Shown piece after piece: positions 11,642 through 23,565 of a stretch of DNA of 64,000 bases (its first letter is position 1; every line of letters starts with the position of its first letter). The DNA is from Ottelia alismoides (lineage: Eukaryota; Streptophyta; Magnoliopsida; Alismatales; Hydrocharitaceae), in contig JAZKJV010000086.1 in NCBI GenBank assembly GCA_037367405.1, positions 1,116,001-1,180,000 of the forward strand, given 5' to 3'. A program made the translations under genes and the position numbers. Below the pieces are notes generated by a model. It did no database searches. It worked only from the letters and a program-made list of their open reading frames with translations, and was not told where the DNA came from.

Positions 11642-14600
11642 TGATGAATACCCATTCATCACTCTTTATTCTTTTATTTTAGCTACAAAACCTATGCAAA
11701 ATACATGTATATTCCTGTAAATAATAATAATTGCCAAATAGCATGCATTGTGTAAATATGCATTTTTAGCATGTTTTTGTGCATAAATAAAAGAATAAAG
11801 AAATAAAAAAAGAGGGAGATATTTAGAATAAATATTGAGCGACCTAATCCCAAGGGAGGGCTCGGCATGGGCCTGGCCGCATAAAAACCCAAGTAGAGAG
11901 AGATAAGGAAGCTCATGTGTGTACATATATACATGTATATAAATAAAAATATGTTCCTCTAAATAAAAATAAAAATGGGTTGTAATTATATGTATATATT
12001 TGTGAAAAATCAAAATAAAAATGAGAAAATTAAAAATAAATAAAAATCTCCTTCATCTATGTACATAGACCATGTGTATATAAACCACTTATGCATTTAT
12101 TTCACCTTGTAAATAAATCAATAAAATTCCACAAATATTTGTACATATTCCTTATTTCATAATGTAAATAAATAAAATAAAAATTACAAAAACAATAATA
12201 AAATAAAAAGAAATAAAAATAAAAATCAAAACTAACCTTGTATATATACCATGTACATACTTGTATATATCTATTTATTTAGCCCTTGTAATTAATAAAT
12301 AAAAATAAAATAAAAATCCCAAATTATTTCAAATTTTATTATATAAATAAATAAAATATAAAATTGGAGTAAAATTTAAAAATAAATAATTAAAAATCAA
12401 AAATAAAAAATATATATTGTATATACCTATATATAATAATACTATATTGCATATACCTTATTTTTATTTCAAAAAAATAAAGAAAAATCACAAAAAAATA
12501 GTTTAAAATAAAAGAAACATTTTTCATGTTTTGAGTTTTGAAAAATTCGACCATTTATTATTTATTATTCAATTTCCAATTATTTAATACGTGGTCGCAC
12601 CCGATTGGTCCACGAGGATGTTGACCCCCCAGTCAACTCCCCCCGTTGGACCACCAGCCCGCGGATCTTGTCACCCGACCCAATTTCTCTGATTTTTCGC
12701 CACTCGATCCGATCGCCAAATCTGCAAACCCCGGGTCCTAATCCTTCATTGATCTTCCCTTATCCACGCCCGAGGTGGGTTTTGGGGATCCGAGCTCCGA
12801 TCTGATCGCCCGACTCCACTCTTCTCGGACCCCTAGCCATTTATAACCGCAGTTCCGCCGCACCATTCAGACCATCTTTGGATTCGCCTTCCCATCCCAG
12901 GATCTCCACTGCCTTCCCTAGAGTGACAGCTAGTCGCGGGTGGTGTTGTAGTAAGGAGGAGGTGCCCAGCCACTGATCCGGCAGCTCATCGCCGCTGTGC
13001 GCCGCCCAGGAGCAGCACTCGAGCCTCGGGCATCGACGTCGCTCGAGGCAAAGACCAGGAGCTTCAGGAGCTCTTCCACAGTCGACATCAACCATACAGT
13101 AAGCATAGTTCTTTCTAACTTTCGCTAATTTCCAGTTACGCCCAAATCCCTCTCTCGCCGTCGACCATCGATTCCGACCATATCGTTCACCCATTTCATC
13201 AATCGACCCGACCATCACCTCCACCCTTCTCCCCTGCACGTTCTTCACTTACCCATTCAACCCAGTTGGCCCCGGAACTGGGAGTCGATCTCCTTCGCCG
13301 TCGCATCGCCGGAGATCCTCCGCCCTGATGCATCAGCCACCCACTTCGCCTCTAACCGGGTCGAGGCACTTTGCCCTCGACCCAAAAGTCTTTCTGTACA
13401 GCTTTTCAGGTCCGAGGAGGTCCATCTGAGGACCTCAACTTCAAGGCATAGGAGCCCAGCTCCGCCAACGTCGTCCGGGATCCTTGGAGCTCCTTGGCTC
13501 CATCGGAGGGGTTCTTCATCTGCGGGAGGCTTTGGCGAACCTTTTCCACCCATCAGCAGCCCCCGAGGAGGTCCAATGCACCAGCATTCCTCCGGCGAAG
13601 CTCGCCGGCGAGGAGTTCTTCCAGGATCCTCCTCCGTCGTTCGTTCGACCCCGGAGGCCCAGATTTGATCTGGACTGTTCATTTATACGAAGAGGCGCCC
13701 CGCTACCAGCACCGTCCGATCTACACGTGGCGCTATCTTCACCGTCTGTCGCAGAGGAGAGGCGAGCCCCTTCAGTAGCCGTTTGATCCTCCACGTGGCG
13801 AGCCCTCCACCGTCAGATCCGAGCAAGGTTTACTCGAGGAGGCGCCCGCTACCTGCAGCCGTCAGATCAGCCAAGTGGCGCCATCCCAGCCCTCGGATAA
13901 ATAATAGGGGTAAATATCACTTAGGCCCCCTTTGATTTTGTTTTAGCATTTAGTCTTGTAAATATTTTCCGTAGTTCATTTTATTTTGGAACATTTGCAC
14001 GTAGGACCCTGTTGCTTATTTTAATTACATTTCTACCCCTGTATATGGTGGACACGTGCTTCGCCACGTGAATTTTTGGTGAAATTGCATGATATGGGCC
14101 TGTAGTTTTTACATGTTATGGAATGAAATATATTTTTGGATATTTGCACTTATGCCCCTGTGAGTGTTTTTATTGAACATGTGCTGAATATCGTTGGGCT
14201 TTTTACAACTTAGCCCCTGGACTTTTAGCGCCTGTTGCTAATAAGTCTGGGGACTTAAGTTTTCTTTCATTTGGGTTCCTCAGTGCTCAGGACACGTGTT
14301 GCGTGCGTGGGAATCTGGTGCTTTTGCACGAGGACCCCTTGAGTGTCTGTTTTTGTTGCTTTTAGGCCCACAGAAGATATTTTTATTACGGACAGGTCCC
14401 CGTGCACAATGGGCTCTTGTTTGTTTTAAATAAAATATCAAATTTCATCCAAATTGAGTGAAAATTGGATACGTGGCTCCTGCCACTGTGTAGATTTTTA
14501 ACCAATTTTTGGGAAAAATTTTTTGCCCTTTATTATTTTTAAAAATTCAGAAACATCCATTTTCTTCCTATTCAGATTTAAAATTCATAAAAAATATAAA

Positions 14601-15398
14601 GACCTCTTTAAAAATTACAAAAAATCAGATTTTTGTGTGTTTTATTGTGTCTGATTTTTTGACCAATTTTAGTGATTTTTAAATATATAAAAACCCTAAA
14701 AATTAAAAACCCCTTAAAAATCATAAAAATTCCAAAAAATAGTAGAAAAATCCAAAAACAATAAACTCTTTTTCTGAATTTTCCTTATTATTTCTATTTC
14801 TCATAAATCTAAAAATAGTAGAAATTTCCAAAAACAATAAAAATTCCTTGAAAAGACCATTTGATATTTTTAAGTGGTCTTTGAAGCCTCGCTAGACAGT
14901 GTTCCTTTGTTTCTGCCTTTTTTTAATTTTTAGAAATTCCATAAAAATCATAAAATTATCAAAAATTCACCAAAAACAATAAAAAATATATAAAACGTAA
15001 AAATATTTTTTTGAAATTTTGGATTAATTTTGAGTGTTTAAATAATTTCTTGAAAGTGCTTGTTTATATTGTTTTCTTATTTTATTTATTATTAAAAAAT
15101 CCAAAAAAATATAAAAATATTAAAATCCACAAAAAAATATTTGTCTATATTTTCTTAATTTGTTGACTACTTCGTAGGCCGCAAGGCCAACTCGTGCTCC
15201 CTGAGTCCGACCCTGGGTGCTATACCAGGCTAATCTCATAGCCATGGCCACTATTTGTTTTTATTGATTTTTATCTCTGTTTGGTGGTCTATCCTTCATT
15301 TTTCTTGTTGAGCTGAGATCTTTATCGATCCGAGTCGCAACGACCTAAGAGTGATTATTTTTATCTGATCCGGATTGATCGATTTTTTTCGCTCATCA
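11642..15398 (+). mobile_element. Solo LTR, Athila-type, plus orientation
   Basis: A 3757-bp segment starts TGATGAATACCCATTCATCA and ends TCATCA. It is flanked by perfect 5-bp duplications GAGAT (11,637-11,641 and 15,399-15,403) and sits inside a copia LTR. It has no PBS, gag or pol, so it is a solo LTR left by LTR-LTR recombination. It shares termini and general layout with the Athila-like LTRs at 36,574 and 50,265. A TATA-like TTATAA is at 12,841, about 1.2 kb in. The G+C-rich zone (12,600-13,900) has overlapping open frames on both strands without recognisable domains. Confidence 0.93.
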
Positions 15399-17577
15399 GA
15401 GATGGCAATCCTTTCTCATATGGTTGATATATGTCAGACCTCTTGATGCAGGTCCTCTGCATGGGAATAGTGATTTGAAGGTGTCAGATTAGTTGAGTCA
15501 ATGAGTTGACTTAACGAGATCGAGATAACCAAAGACCTATGTTGAATACTGTCACAGCATAGGCATGCATCCTCTGACAAGAGACAGATTTGTTGCAATA
15601 TGTCTAAGTGTGTACATTTGGCAGACCAATAGGTTGATGACCTAGACAAGGTCTATATACCGACGAGCTGGTGTACATGTAAGGACATATGAGTAATACG
15701 ATCTCTCAAAGGGATCATACAGGTTCACTTATGAACCGGGATACATGAGCTCACTCATGAGGTATGGGACTAATCAAGTTCCATGCATGGTCGTCATGCT
15801 TTGGAAGCATGACATGAATTTGAAGGTAAGATATATGCTTTGGGAAAGCATATGATCTATACCAATTCCCAAATGACCAAGATTGAGAAACTTAATGATC
15901 AAACCCTGAAGATGACAGTGTAAAAGTAATCTATATCTTCAGGATGATCATAGGTCTTCCAGTATGCAGGACGTACATGTATTGATAATACCTTAGGGTG
16001 ATGTGAACATAAACGATTGTATAACCATGATGCTTCCATTCCGAGGGAGTGATGAAACAGGTTTGGATTTTAGTGACTCCTCTCAATAGAGATGTGACCT
16101 AATCTTATTCCATGTATTGGACATTGATCTGAATGAGGTCCAGATGCAATGAGAAGATTAGGTTTACGGTCTTGATTTGATCAAGCATCTGTGGAAGGTC
16201 CATGAGATCTGGATTTGATATGTGATCTCAACATCCAATTCACTATACGTGGAACAATACAATCGCACTATCCTTATCTCCAAGTATTTGCGGAGAAATC
16301 GCATTATTCTTGAAAGGGTTCGAGAATAATTCCATAAATCTAAGCATTGAAGAATTGATGATTATATGTGATTCAATCATCTTGATGTGTGTGAAAATTA
16401 TCCAATGTAATTAAATGTGAATTAATTATTGTGGATAAGAATAATATGGATAGCAATATCCAATTATTCAAAATATATTATAAATGTGATTTATAATGTA
16501 TTAGAGAGAGCTAATTATAATTTATATTGATTTATTAATTATTAATGTGTATTGGATACACATTGTGCAATTAATTGAAAATATAAATTATATTTTGTTT
16601 TGGGTTGTGAATGTGACTCACAATTTTTTAATGGCAAGATTGCAATATTCTCAAAAATTAATTATGATTTATTTTTGATGAATAAATCACAACAAAAGTT
16701 GTTGGAAATAATAATGGAGATTTCCATGGAGATATGCAATCTCATGAAATCTCATGAGATTGCCTCCATAAGGAATAAAGTGGACGGCCACCAAGTTCTA
16801 CTTGGAATGGGCGGCCGTCCACCTTGATATACACGGGAGATGTAATCTCCATGTATATTATCTCCTTATTTGGTTGATGTAATTTAGGATTGATTTATAT
16901 TTGATTTTCACAAATATAGTTTGATTTAAATTAAATCATAATTTGTTGGTATTTTACCAACAACAATCTTGGCCATTGGATTGAATATAAATCAATCTTA
17001 TCCACTGACTTTATATGTCCCATGGATTGAGATCCATGGATCCCAAAATCCTATAAATAGAGAGGCATGCCATGCTCTCTAAGGCTATGCAATTTTGGAG
17101 CCAACTCTCTCTCATTTCTTCTCACACGCCAACTCTTTCTCTCTTTCTTGGTGGTCGTCACCAACCCTAGAGGAGAGAATCTTCGTCGCCTTCGCCGTCG
17201 TGCCACCGCTTCGACGTTCTTCAGTTCTCCGTCTTCTTGGAGTGCTGTACTCATGAAGAGGACGTTTGATCTCCTATGACGAGATCAGGAGTTCACAGTG
17301 CTTGGATCATATTTTTGGATTGCGAGGATCACGTGGTTCATCCTAGCGCTCGCAAGCGTCTTCTCCGACGATCAGACTTGAGACAAAAGGTCTCTTTTCT
17401 TAGAGACTAGATCAACCACGCTTCAAGAGGTATTCCTTTATACTTATTGTGGTTCTAGATGAAATGATCCGAGAATTGTTCTTGGATCACGTGATTTCAT
17501 CGTATAAAAAAATTTAAATTCCGTTTCACAGAACAACTAGTACGACAAGTCGTTCTGCGTCGTATTCAGTACGACAA
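15399..17577 (+). repeat. Copia 3' LTR of element B, second piece
   Basis: Continues the LTR begun at 11,339; the sequence from 15,404 aligns with 3,458 onward of the shared LTR. It ends about 40 bp short of the expected LTR end. There CAACTAGTAC, present at about 17,534 and again near 17,575, joins it to the middle of another copia LTR. This looks like a deletion or recombination joint. Confidence 0.9.
17052..17059 (+). promoter_or_regulatory. TATA box of copia LTR promoter
   Basis: TATAAATA lies in a T/C-poor context, followed about 30 bp downstream by a G+C-richer transcribed-looking stretch. The same position in the LTR at 5093 has the weaker CTTAAATAG. Transcription would start roughly at 17,085, giving a U3 of about 1.9 kb once the solo LTR insertion is excluded. 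The start site is inferred. Confidence 0.6.
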
Positions 17578-17589
17578 CTAGTACTCCAG

Positions 17590-17763
17590 ACTGAGTAGGA
17601 GATGGAAATCCTTTGGCTGATATCTGACTGATCTCTTGATGCAGGTCCTCTGCATAGGAATAGTGATTCGGAGGTGTCGGATCAGTTGAGTCAATGAGTT
17701 GACTTAACGAGATCAAGATAACCAAAGACCTATGTTTAATGCTGTCACATCATAGGCATGCAT
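17590..17763 (+). repeat. Fourth copia LTR (5'-truncated), first piece
   Basis: From about 17,590 the sequence restarts at a point equal to about 3,447 of the shared LTR (GAGTAGGAGATGG). It runs to 17,763, where a second solo LTR interrupts it. Confidence 0.85.
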
Positions 17764-20700
17764 TGATGAGCGACCCGAGCGACTAAGGGAAATCGGGTGT
17801 CAATGGTCGTTGCGACCTCAACCTCTCGGGTCTGGAGCTCAATCGAGAAAATGTAAATCAGACCACCAAATAAAGAGATAAAACAATCAAAACATAAATA
17901 GCGGTCCTGGCAATTTTTATTAACCTGATATAACGACCATGGTCGGTCTCAGGGAGCACGAATTGGCCTTGCGACCTACGAAGTAGTCAAGATCAAAAAT
18001 GAGAAGAAAATGTATTTTTGGTGGGTTTTTATATTTTTTTAATGTTTTTGTATTTTGATTTTTAAAGAAATATAGAAACAAGCACACAACTAATTATTTA
18101 ATCACTCAAAAATGCTCCAAAAATTCAAACAAAAAATGTTTTTATATTTTTTAGGTTTTTTAATGTTTTTGGTGAATTTTGCAGAATTTTCTAATTTTCA
18201 TATGATTTTCTAAAATTCAAAAAAAGCAAAAACAGTAAGCTACTATCCAGCCAGATTTGAAAGGTCCATAAAAAATGGAAAAATGGACCTATAAAATCTG
18301 GAGGTAATTTTTATGAAAAATATAAACAAAGACTAAAATTTAGAAAAAGAGTTTGCATTTTTTGGTTTTTCTAAATTTGTTTAGAATTTTTATAAGAAAT
18401 TTCGGTTTTTTTTCAATTTTTAGGGTTTTTATATATCCAAAAATCACAAAGTTTTGACAGAAATTAAAAGGCAGTAAAACTAACTTACACTGATTTTTTT
18501 TAGAATTTTTAAAAGGGTTTTTATATTTTTCTTTGATTTTCTAAGTCAGACAGACACAAAAACCACTGTTTTTGAATTATTAAAAATATCAAAAAGCCTC
18601 AAAATTGTACCAAATTTTTAGTGAAATTTTTATACAGTGGCAGGAGCCATGTATCCAAATTTCACACAATTTGGAATTAATTTGCTATTTTATTTAAATA
18701 AAATAGAGGCTCACAGTGCACAAGGACCTAAATACAATAAAAATGATTCCAGAGGCTAAATCATAATAAATCCAGATAGTATAGGGTCCCTCATGCAAAA
18801 AGTCCAACCAGTCACGCGCAACGCACGCGAATCAGACACGAAGGGACCTAACTGTAAGGAAACTTAGTTTTAGGGGCTTAATAGCAACACGTGCTAAAAG
18901 TCCAAGGAAAAAAACGCAAAATGTCCGATAAATCAGCACATGTCGAATAAAACCATTCACAGGGGCATAAACGCAAATTTCAGAAAGTTAATTTCATTCC
19001 ATAAAACATAGAAACTCCAAGCCCATACAATGCAATTTGTCCAAATATCACGTGACGAAGCACGTGTCTCACACATGCAGGGACGAAAATGCAAATAATA
19101 TAATCATTAAGGTCCTAAGTGCAATATGTCCAAGAGAGAAAATTTATTTAATAATCTAAACTATAATAACGGAAAGCTATAGGGGTATGGGTGCAATTAC
19201 CCAGCCGAGGCGCGTGATGGCGCACGTGAGGTGCCAGGTGTCGAGGCGTGGTTGGCTGCTGAGGTGCGGTCCTGGTGCAGCCGCCTAGACGATCCAACGG
19301 TGGAGGCGCGTGGCGAACGTAGGTGGCGCGTGCCCGTCAGGCCATGATCTGACGGTCTGACATCGCAAAGAACGGACGGTGGGGATGTGATCTGGAGCGG
19401 CGGGGCGATCCGATGGCTGGAGATGGATGAGGAAGAACTCCACCCAGGTGAGGTTCACCGGCTCACATGAGACGATCCAGTAGGCCGATGAACGATCGGG
19501 GAAGAGGGTCTTCCTCGCAGTGACTCTCCGCGTCAGGTGGTCTCCTCCGATGAAGCTACCTACGGTCGGATTGTCCGGTGAGGGACGAGCGACCTGGAGG
19601 AGCTCCGGCGAAGGGGTGAAAGCACGCCCTAGGGGGTACCTGCTCTTTCTTTACCTGCAAAACAAAGGGCTCACTCGGAGGAGTGCTCCGACGAGGTTAT
19701 TCGCAAAAAGGATAAAAGAAGCGACGTGGTGGGCGGATGAAGGCTCCGACAAAGGCGGCGGAGGGAGCCCAGCTCGATCCTGGCACTGGTGGCCAAATTC
19801 GAGATGATCCGATCATGAGGGAAGGGTGGCGATGAGTCAACGAGGGTATCGGTACGGGTAGGATGGGCTGGCGGAGCTCCGCCCACTAGGGCGGAGCTGG
19901 CGGAGCTAAGAAGCAAAAATCGAAAATGGACGATGGAAGGAGAGCTATTCGGTCTACCTGATGAAGGGAGTCGACTGGGGATGAGCTCGCGGAGCTCTAG
20001 GGGGTCTTGGCCTCAAGGAGCGTCGAAGTCCGAGGTTCAGCGCACCTCGCGGCGGTGCACGACGATGAAGGTCGCCAGATCGATAGCTGGAGGCTCCCTC
20101 TCCTCTCTTCGGCACCTCCCTCGCGAAACTGACACTCTAGGGAAGAAGATGGAGATCCTGGGATGAAGGGGTGCAGCCAAAAGATGAGTGAGAAAGTGCG
20201 GCGAAGGTTGGGTTAAATAGCGTCAGGGGTCCGAGAAGAATGGGTCGGACATGGTTGTCGGAGCTCGGACATCGAGGAAAAACCACCGGGCGTGGATCTC
20301 GGATATAGGAAGTGTGATTAGGAACCGGGGTTTAGGCGAATGGAGCTCGGATCATGCAGGGGTAATTATGAGAAGTCGGGTCGGGGCGTACAGATCCGAG
20401 TCGAATGGTCCAGGGGGAAGTTGACCGGGGGTCAACATCCCCCGTGGACCAATCAGAGCTCACCGTTTATTAAATATTTGGAAATTTGATTAAAAATAAT
20501 AAATGGATTTATTTCGAAAAACTTAAAACATGAAAAATGTTTATTTATTTTCAAATTAGTTTTTAGTGGTTTTTATTTATTTTTTTGAAATATAAATTAT
20601 GTATTTACAAAATATTATTTATATATAGATATGCACATATATGTATTTTTTATTTTTATTTTTAATTGTTTATTTTTGTACATTTATTGCAATTTTATAT

Positions 20701-21431
20701 TTTATTTATTTATAGAAGAAAATTTGTAATAAAAGGGAATTTTTATTTTATTTTTATTATTTATTTAGATAGATTAAATAAATACTTTTATATACATCTT
20801 TACATGGTATATATACAAGGTAGATTTTGGTTTTTATTTTAGTTCTTGTTATTTTATTTTTATTTTTCTAATTTTTATTTTATTTATTTACACCATGAAA
20901 TATGGAATGTGAAAATATTTTTAATAGATTTTTATTAATTATTCACAAAGGGAAAATAAATAGATAGGTTATTTTATATACATGGTCCATGTACACTGAT
21001 GAAGGTATTTTATTTATTTCTGTTTTTCTTGTATTTTTCCCATTTTTTTTTTGGTTTTATATTTACAAATGTGTACAAATTAATAAACACACATTTTTAT
21101 TTTTATTTAGAGGAAAATATTTTTTATTTATATACATAGGTATATGTACACACAATTGAGCTTCCCATCTCTCTCTACTTGAATTCTTTTGCGGTTAGGC
21201 CCATGCTGAGCCCTCCCTTGGAATTAGGTCACTCAATATTTATTCTAAATATTTCTCTATTTTTCTTGTGTTTCTTTATTACTTTATTTTGGCACAAAAT
21301 CATGCTAATTATGCTATTTACATGATGCATGTGTTTTGGCAATTTATGATATTTATACATATTTACATGGTGTTTTGCTCAAGTTTCTAGCTAAAATAAA
21401 GGAATAAAGAGTGATGAATTGGGATTCATCA
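17764..21431 (-). mobile_element. Solo LTR, Athila-type, minus orientation
   Basis: A 3668-bp segment. On the plus strand it begins TGATGAGCGACC and ends GGGATTCATCA, so it reads TGATGAATCCCAATTCATCA from its own 5' end. The flanks TGCAT (17,759-17,763) and TACAT (21,432-21,436) differ at one base, which suggests a 5-bp target duplication that has mutated. No internal domains are present. The TATA-like element is at about 20,213-20,219 on the minus strand, about 1.2 kb from its start, as in the other members. The G+C-rich zone (19,200-20,450) has no credible gene. Confidence 0.9.
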
Positions 21432-22945
21432 TACATCCCCTGACCAGAGACAGATGTGTTGCTATATGTCTGAGTGTGTACATTTGGCAGACCAATAGGT
21501 TGATGACCTAACCTAGGTCTATACACCGGTGAGCTGGTGTGCATGTAAGGACATATGAGTAATACGATCTCTCAAAGGGATCATACAGGTTCACTTGTGA
21601 ACCGGAGGAAATAAGCTCACTAATGAGGTATTGGGACTAATCAAATTCCAAGCATGGTCGTTATGCTTTTAAAGAATGACATGAATTTGAAGGTACGATA
21701 TATGCTTTGGGAAAGCTTATGATCTATACCAATTCTCAATGACCAAGATTGAGAAACTTGATGATCAAACTTGATGACCAAGCATATGAATTTGAATGAG
21801 ATGAATGTGAATCATATTATCTTGGGCATATGAGAATTGATATCTAATATAATTAAATATAATTTAGTTATAAAAGATGTGATTAAAATGGATATCACTA
21901 TCCATAATAGTAAAAAATATTATAAATGTGATTTATAATATATTAGAGCAAGTTAATTGTAAATAGGATTTACAAACCAAATGTTGATATGAATTGAATT
22001 CATATTATACAATTAATTCTAAATGTAATTTACATTTTATTAAGTGGTTGATTTTGAGTCGTAATTGTCAATGGTTTTGTTTGCAAATGTATAAATAATT
22101 TTCAATAATTATTTGGTCATAGTTTGTTGATAAAAGATTCCATGGAATAAGAATTTAACGTAATAAGATTACATTAGGATCGGAGAGAGTTTTCTCTCTC
22201 CAATCTAAGGGTGGTCGTGCAACTTGACTAAAAGGGAGGAAGGCGTTCTCTGTTTCCTTTTAATGGAAGGTAGAGTCTTAGTCATATTCCATTCATGAGA
22301 ATCTTGATTTAATTGAAACTAAATATGTTAAGATTATTTACAACATATTTTTTAAAAATTTAAATTAATTTTTGTTTCATTTTTTACAACAAAATCTCAA
22401 CCAATGATTTGAATTAGGAATGCATCCCCGCCATCTAATTTAGTGTAAAAGAAAGTATAGATCTAGCCTTTCTTTTACAACAAAAACAAGTGTAAGAGTA
22501 ATTACTCTCTATCTCTCTCTACACATCCTATCTCTCTCTCCAATATTGTGATCATCCACCATATTGCTTGAGAGAGATCCATCGTCGTTGCAACATCGTT
22601 GTTTTATCGAATCAAGTGCTCGTGAATCTCCGTCTTCTTTGGTGTTTCTTGATCATGAAGAAGGATATGTATTTCATGAAACAAAATCAGAAGATTCCAA
22701 CCTTGTATTATCAACTCAAATTGTGGGAGATACGTGCCCGTAAGTGCCTCTACGTTGGATCAGGCTTGAGACAGGATAATCTCTTACTTTAGAGATTAGC
22801 GATCGCAAACAAGCTCCAGAAGTAATCCTAATTACTTGTTTGTGATCTTGATGAAATGATTTGAGAAGTATTCTCGAATCATGTGGTTTCATCTATTTAA
22901 AAATTTTGAATTCCATTCCCCTCGCAACTAATATGTCTAGTTGAC
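21432..22945 (+). repeat. Fourth copia LTR, second piece (diverged subfamily)
   Basis: Resumes with the copia LTR text CCTGACCAGAGACAGATG. After 21,780 it lacks a block of several hundred bases relative to the LTR at 15,404, then continues in recognisable but diverged form to about 22,945 (GTGGTTTCATC followed by A-rich sequence). It marks an older or different copia subfamily. The end point is approximate. Confidence 0.75.
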
Positions 22946-23565
22946 CTAAATACTATTCCATGCGATCTATATGCTTCCATAATGTGCTAAGGCCTAAATC
23001 CTAACTCGGTCCACTCCTAATAAGAAGTGGAGTGTACTCCACTTCATTCCTATTTGGTGAGATCTCAATCTCCACCAAATCTTTTACACGTGCAATAATT
23101 TTATTGCTTGAATTTTCACAAAAGTAATTCTAAATTATTTTGTGATAAGTTCAATCGTGTCATTGATAATTATGAATCATATTTAATCATTTAATATTAA
23201 ATTTAAATCACATTCACATTTAATTGTATAATGTGAATCCATTTCACATTTACTTCTATATTGTGAATCCAATTCACATTTACTTATAAATTGTAAATCT
23301 TATTTGCAATTAGATATCTATATAATATTATGAATCATATTCACAATATTTATGCTTATTGTGGATAGTGTTGTCCACATTAATCTTATCTATGATAATT
23401 AAATCCTATTTAATTATCTTCGATGCCTCTCTACACATGTTCAAATTATGTGAATCATATCCACATTATTAATGATAATTAAATCATATTTAATCATCAA
23501 CTTTCCAATGCTCAGATATTGTCTAATAGAACTATTCTTGAACTCTTTAAGGATTGTGTGGCTTC
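22946..23565 (-). repeat. Copia-like LTR fragment, minus orientation
   Basis: A+T-rich sequence resembling the reverse-oriented LTR at 24,380-24,870. Shared blocks include GGTGAGATCTCAATCTCC-like text, alternating GTGAATCC/CACATT runs, and an ending similar to ATTCTTGAACTCTTT. It is a partial copy lying next to the element C LTR. Exact limits are uncertain. Confidence 0.5.

Larger units (their letters stand above)
3157..17577 (+). mobile_element. Ty1/copia element B (near-complete, with interrupted 3' LTR)
   Basis: Element B has a full 5' LTR (3157-5661), PBS (5664), long leader, gag, protease, integrase, RT, RNase H, a polypurine tract (11,324-11,338) and a 3' LTR starting at 11,339. The 3' LTR is split by a solo LTR at 11,642-15,398 and lacks about its last 40 bp. 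Excluding that insertion the element is about 10.7 kb. Its frames contain several stops and frameshifts. Integrase Glu and the first RT Asp are substituted, so it is non-autonomous now. Confidence 0.9.

Noticed and set aside
12605..13794. Several open frames on both strands in a G+C-rich stretch
   Set aside because: They lie inside a solo LTR, overlap each other on both strands, show no domain, and equivalent frames are not kept in the sister LTRs.
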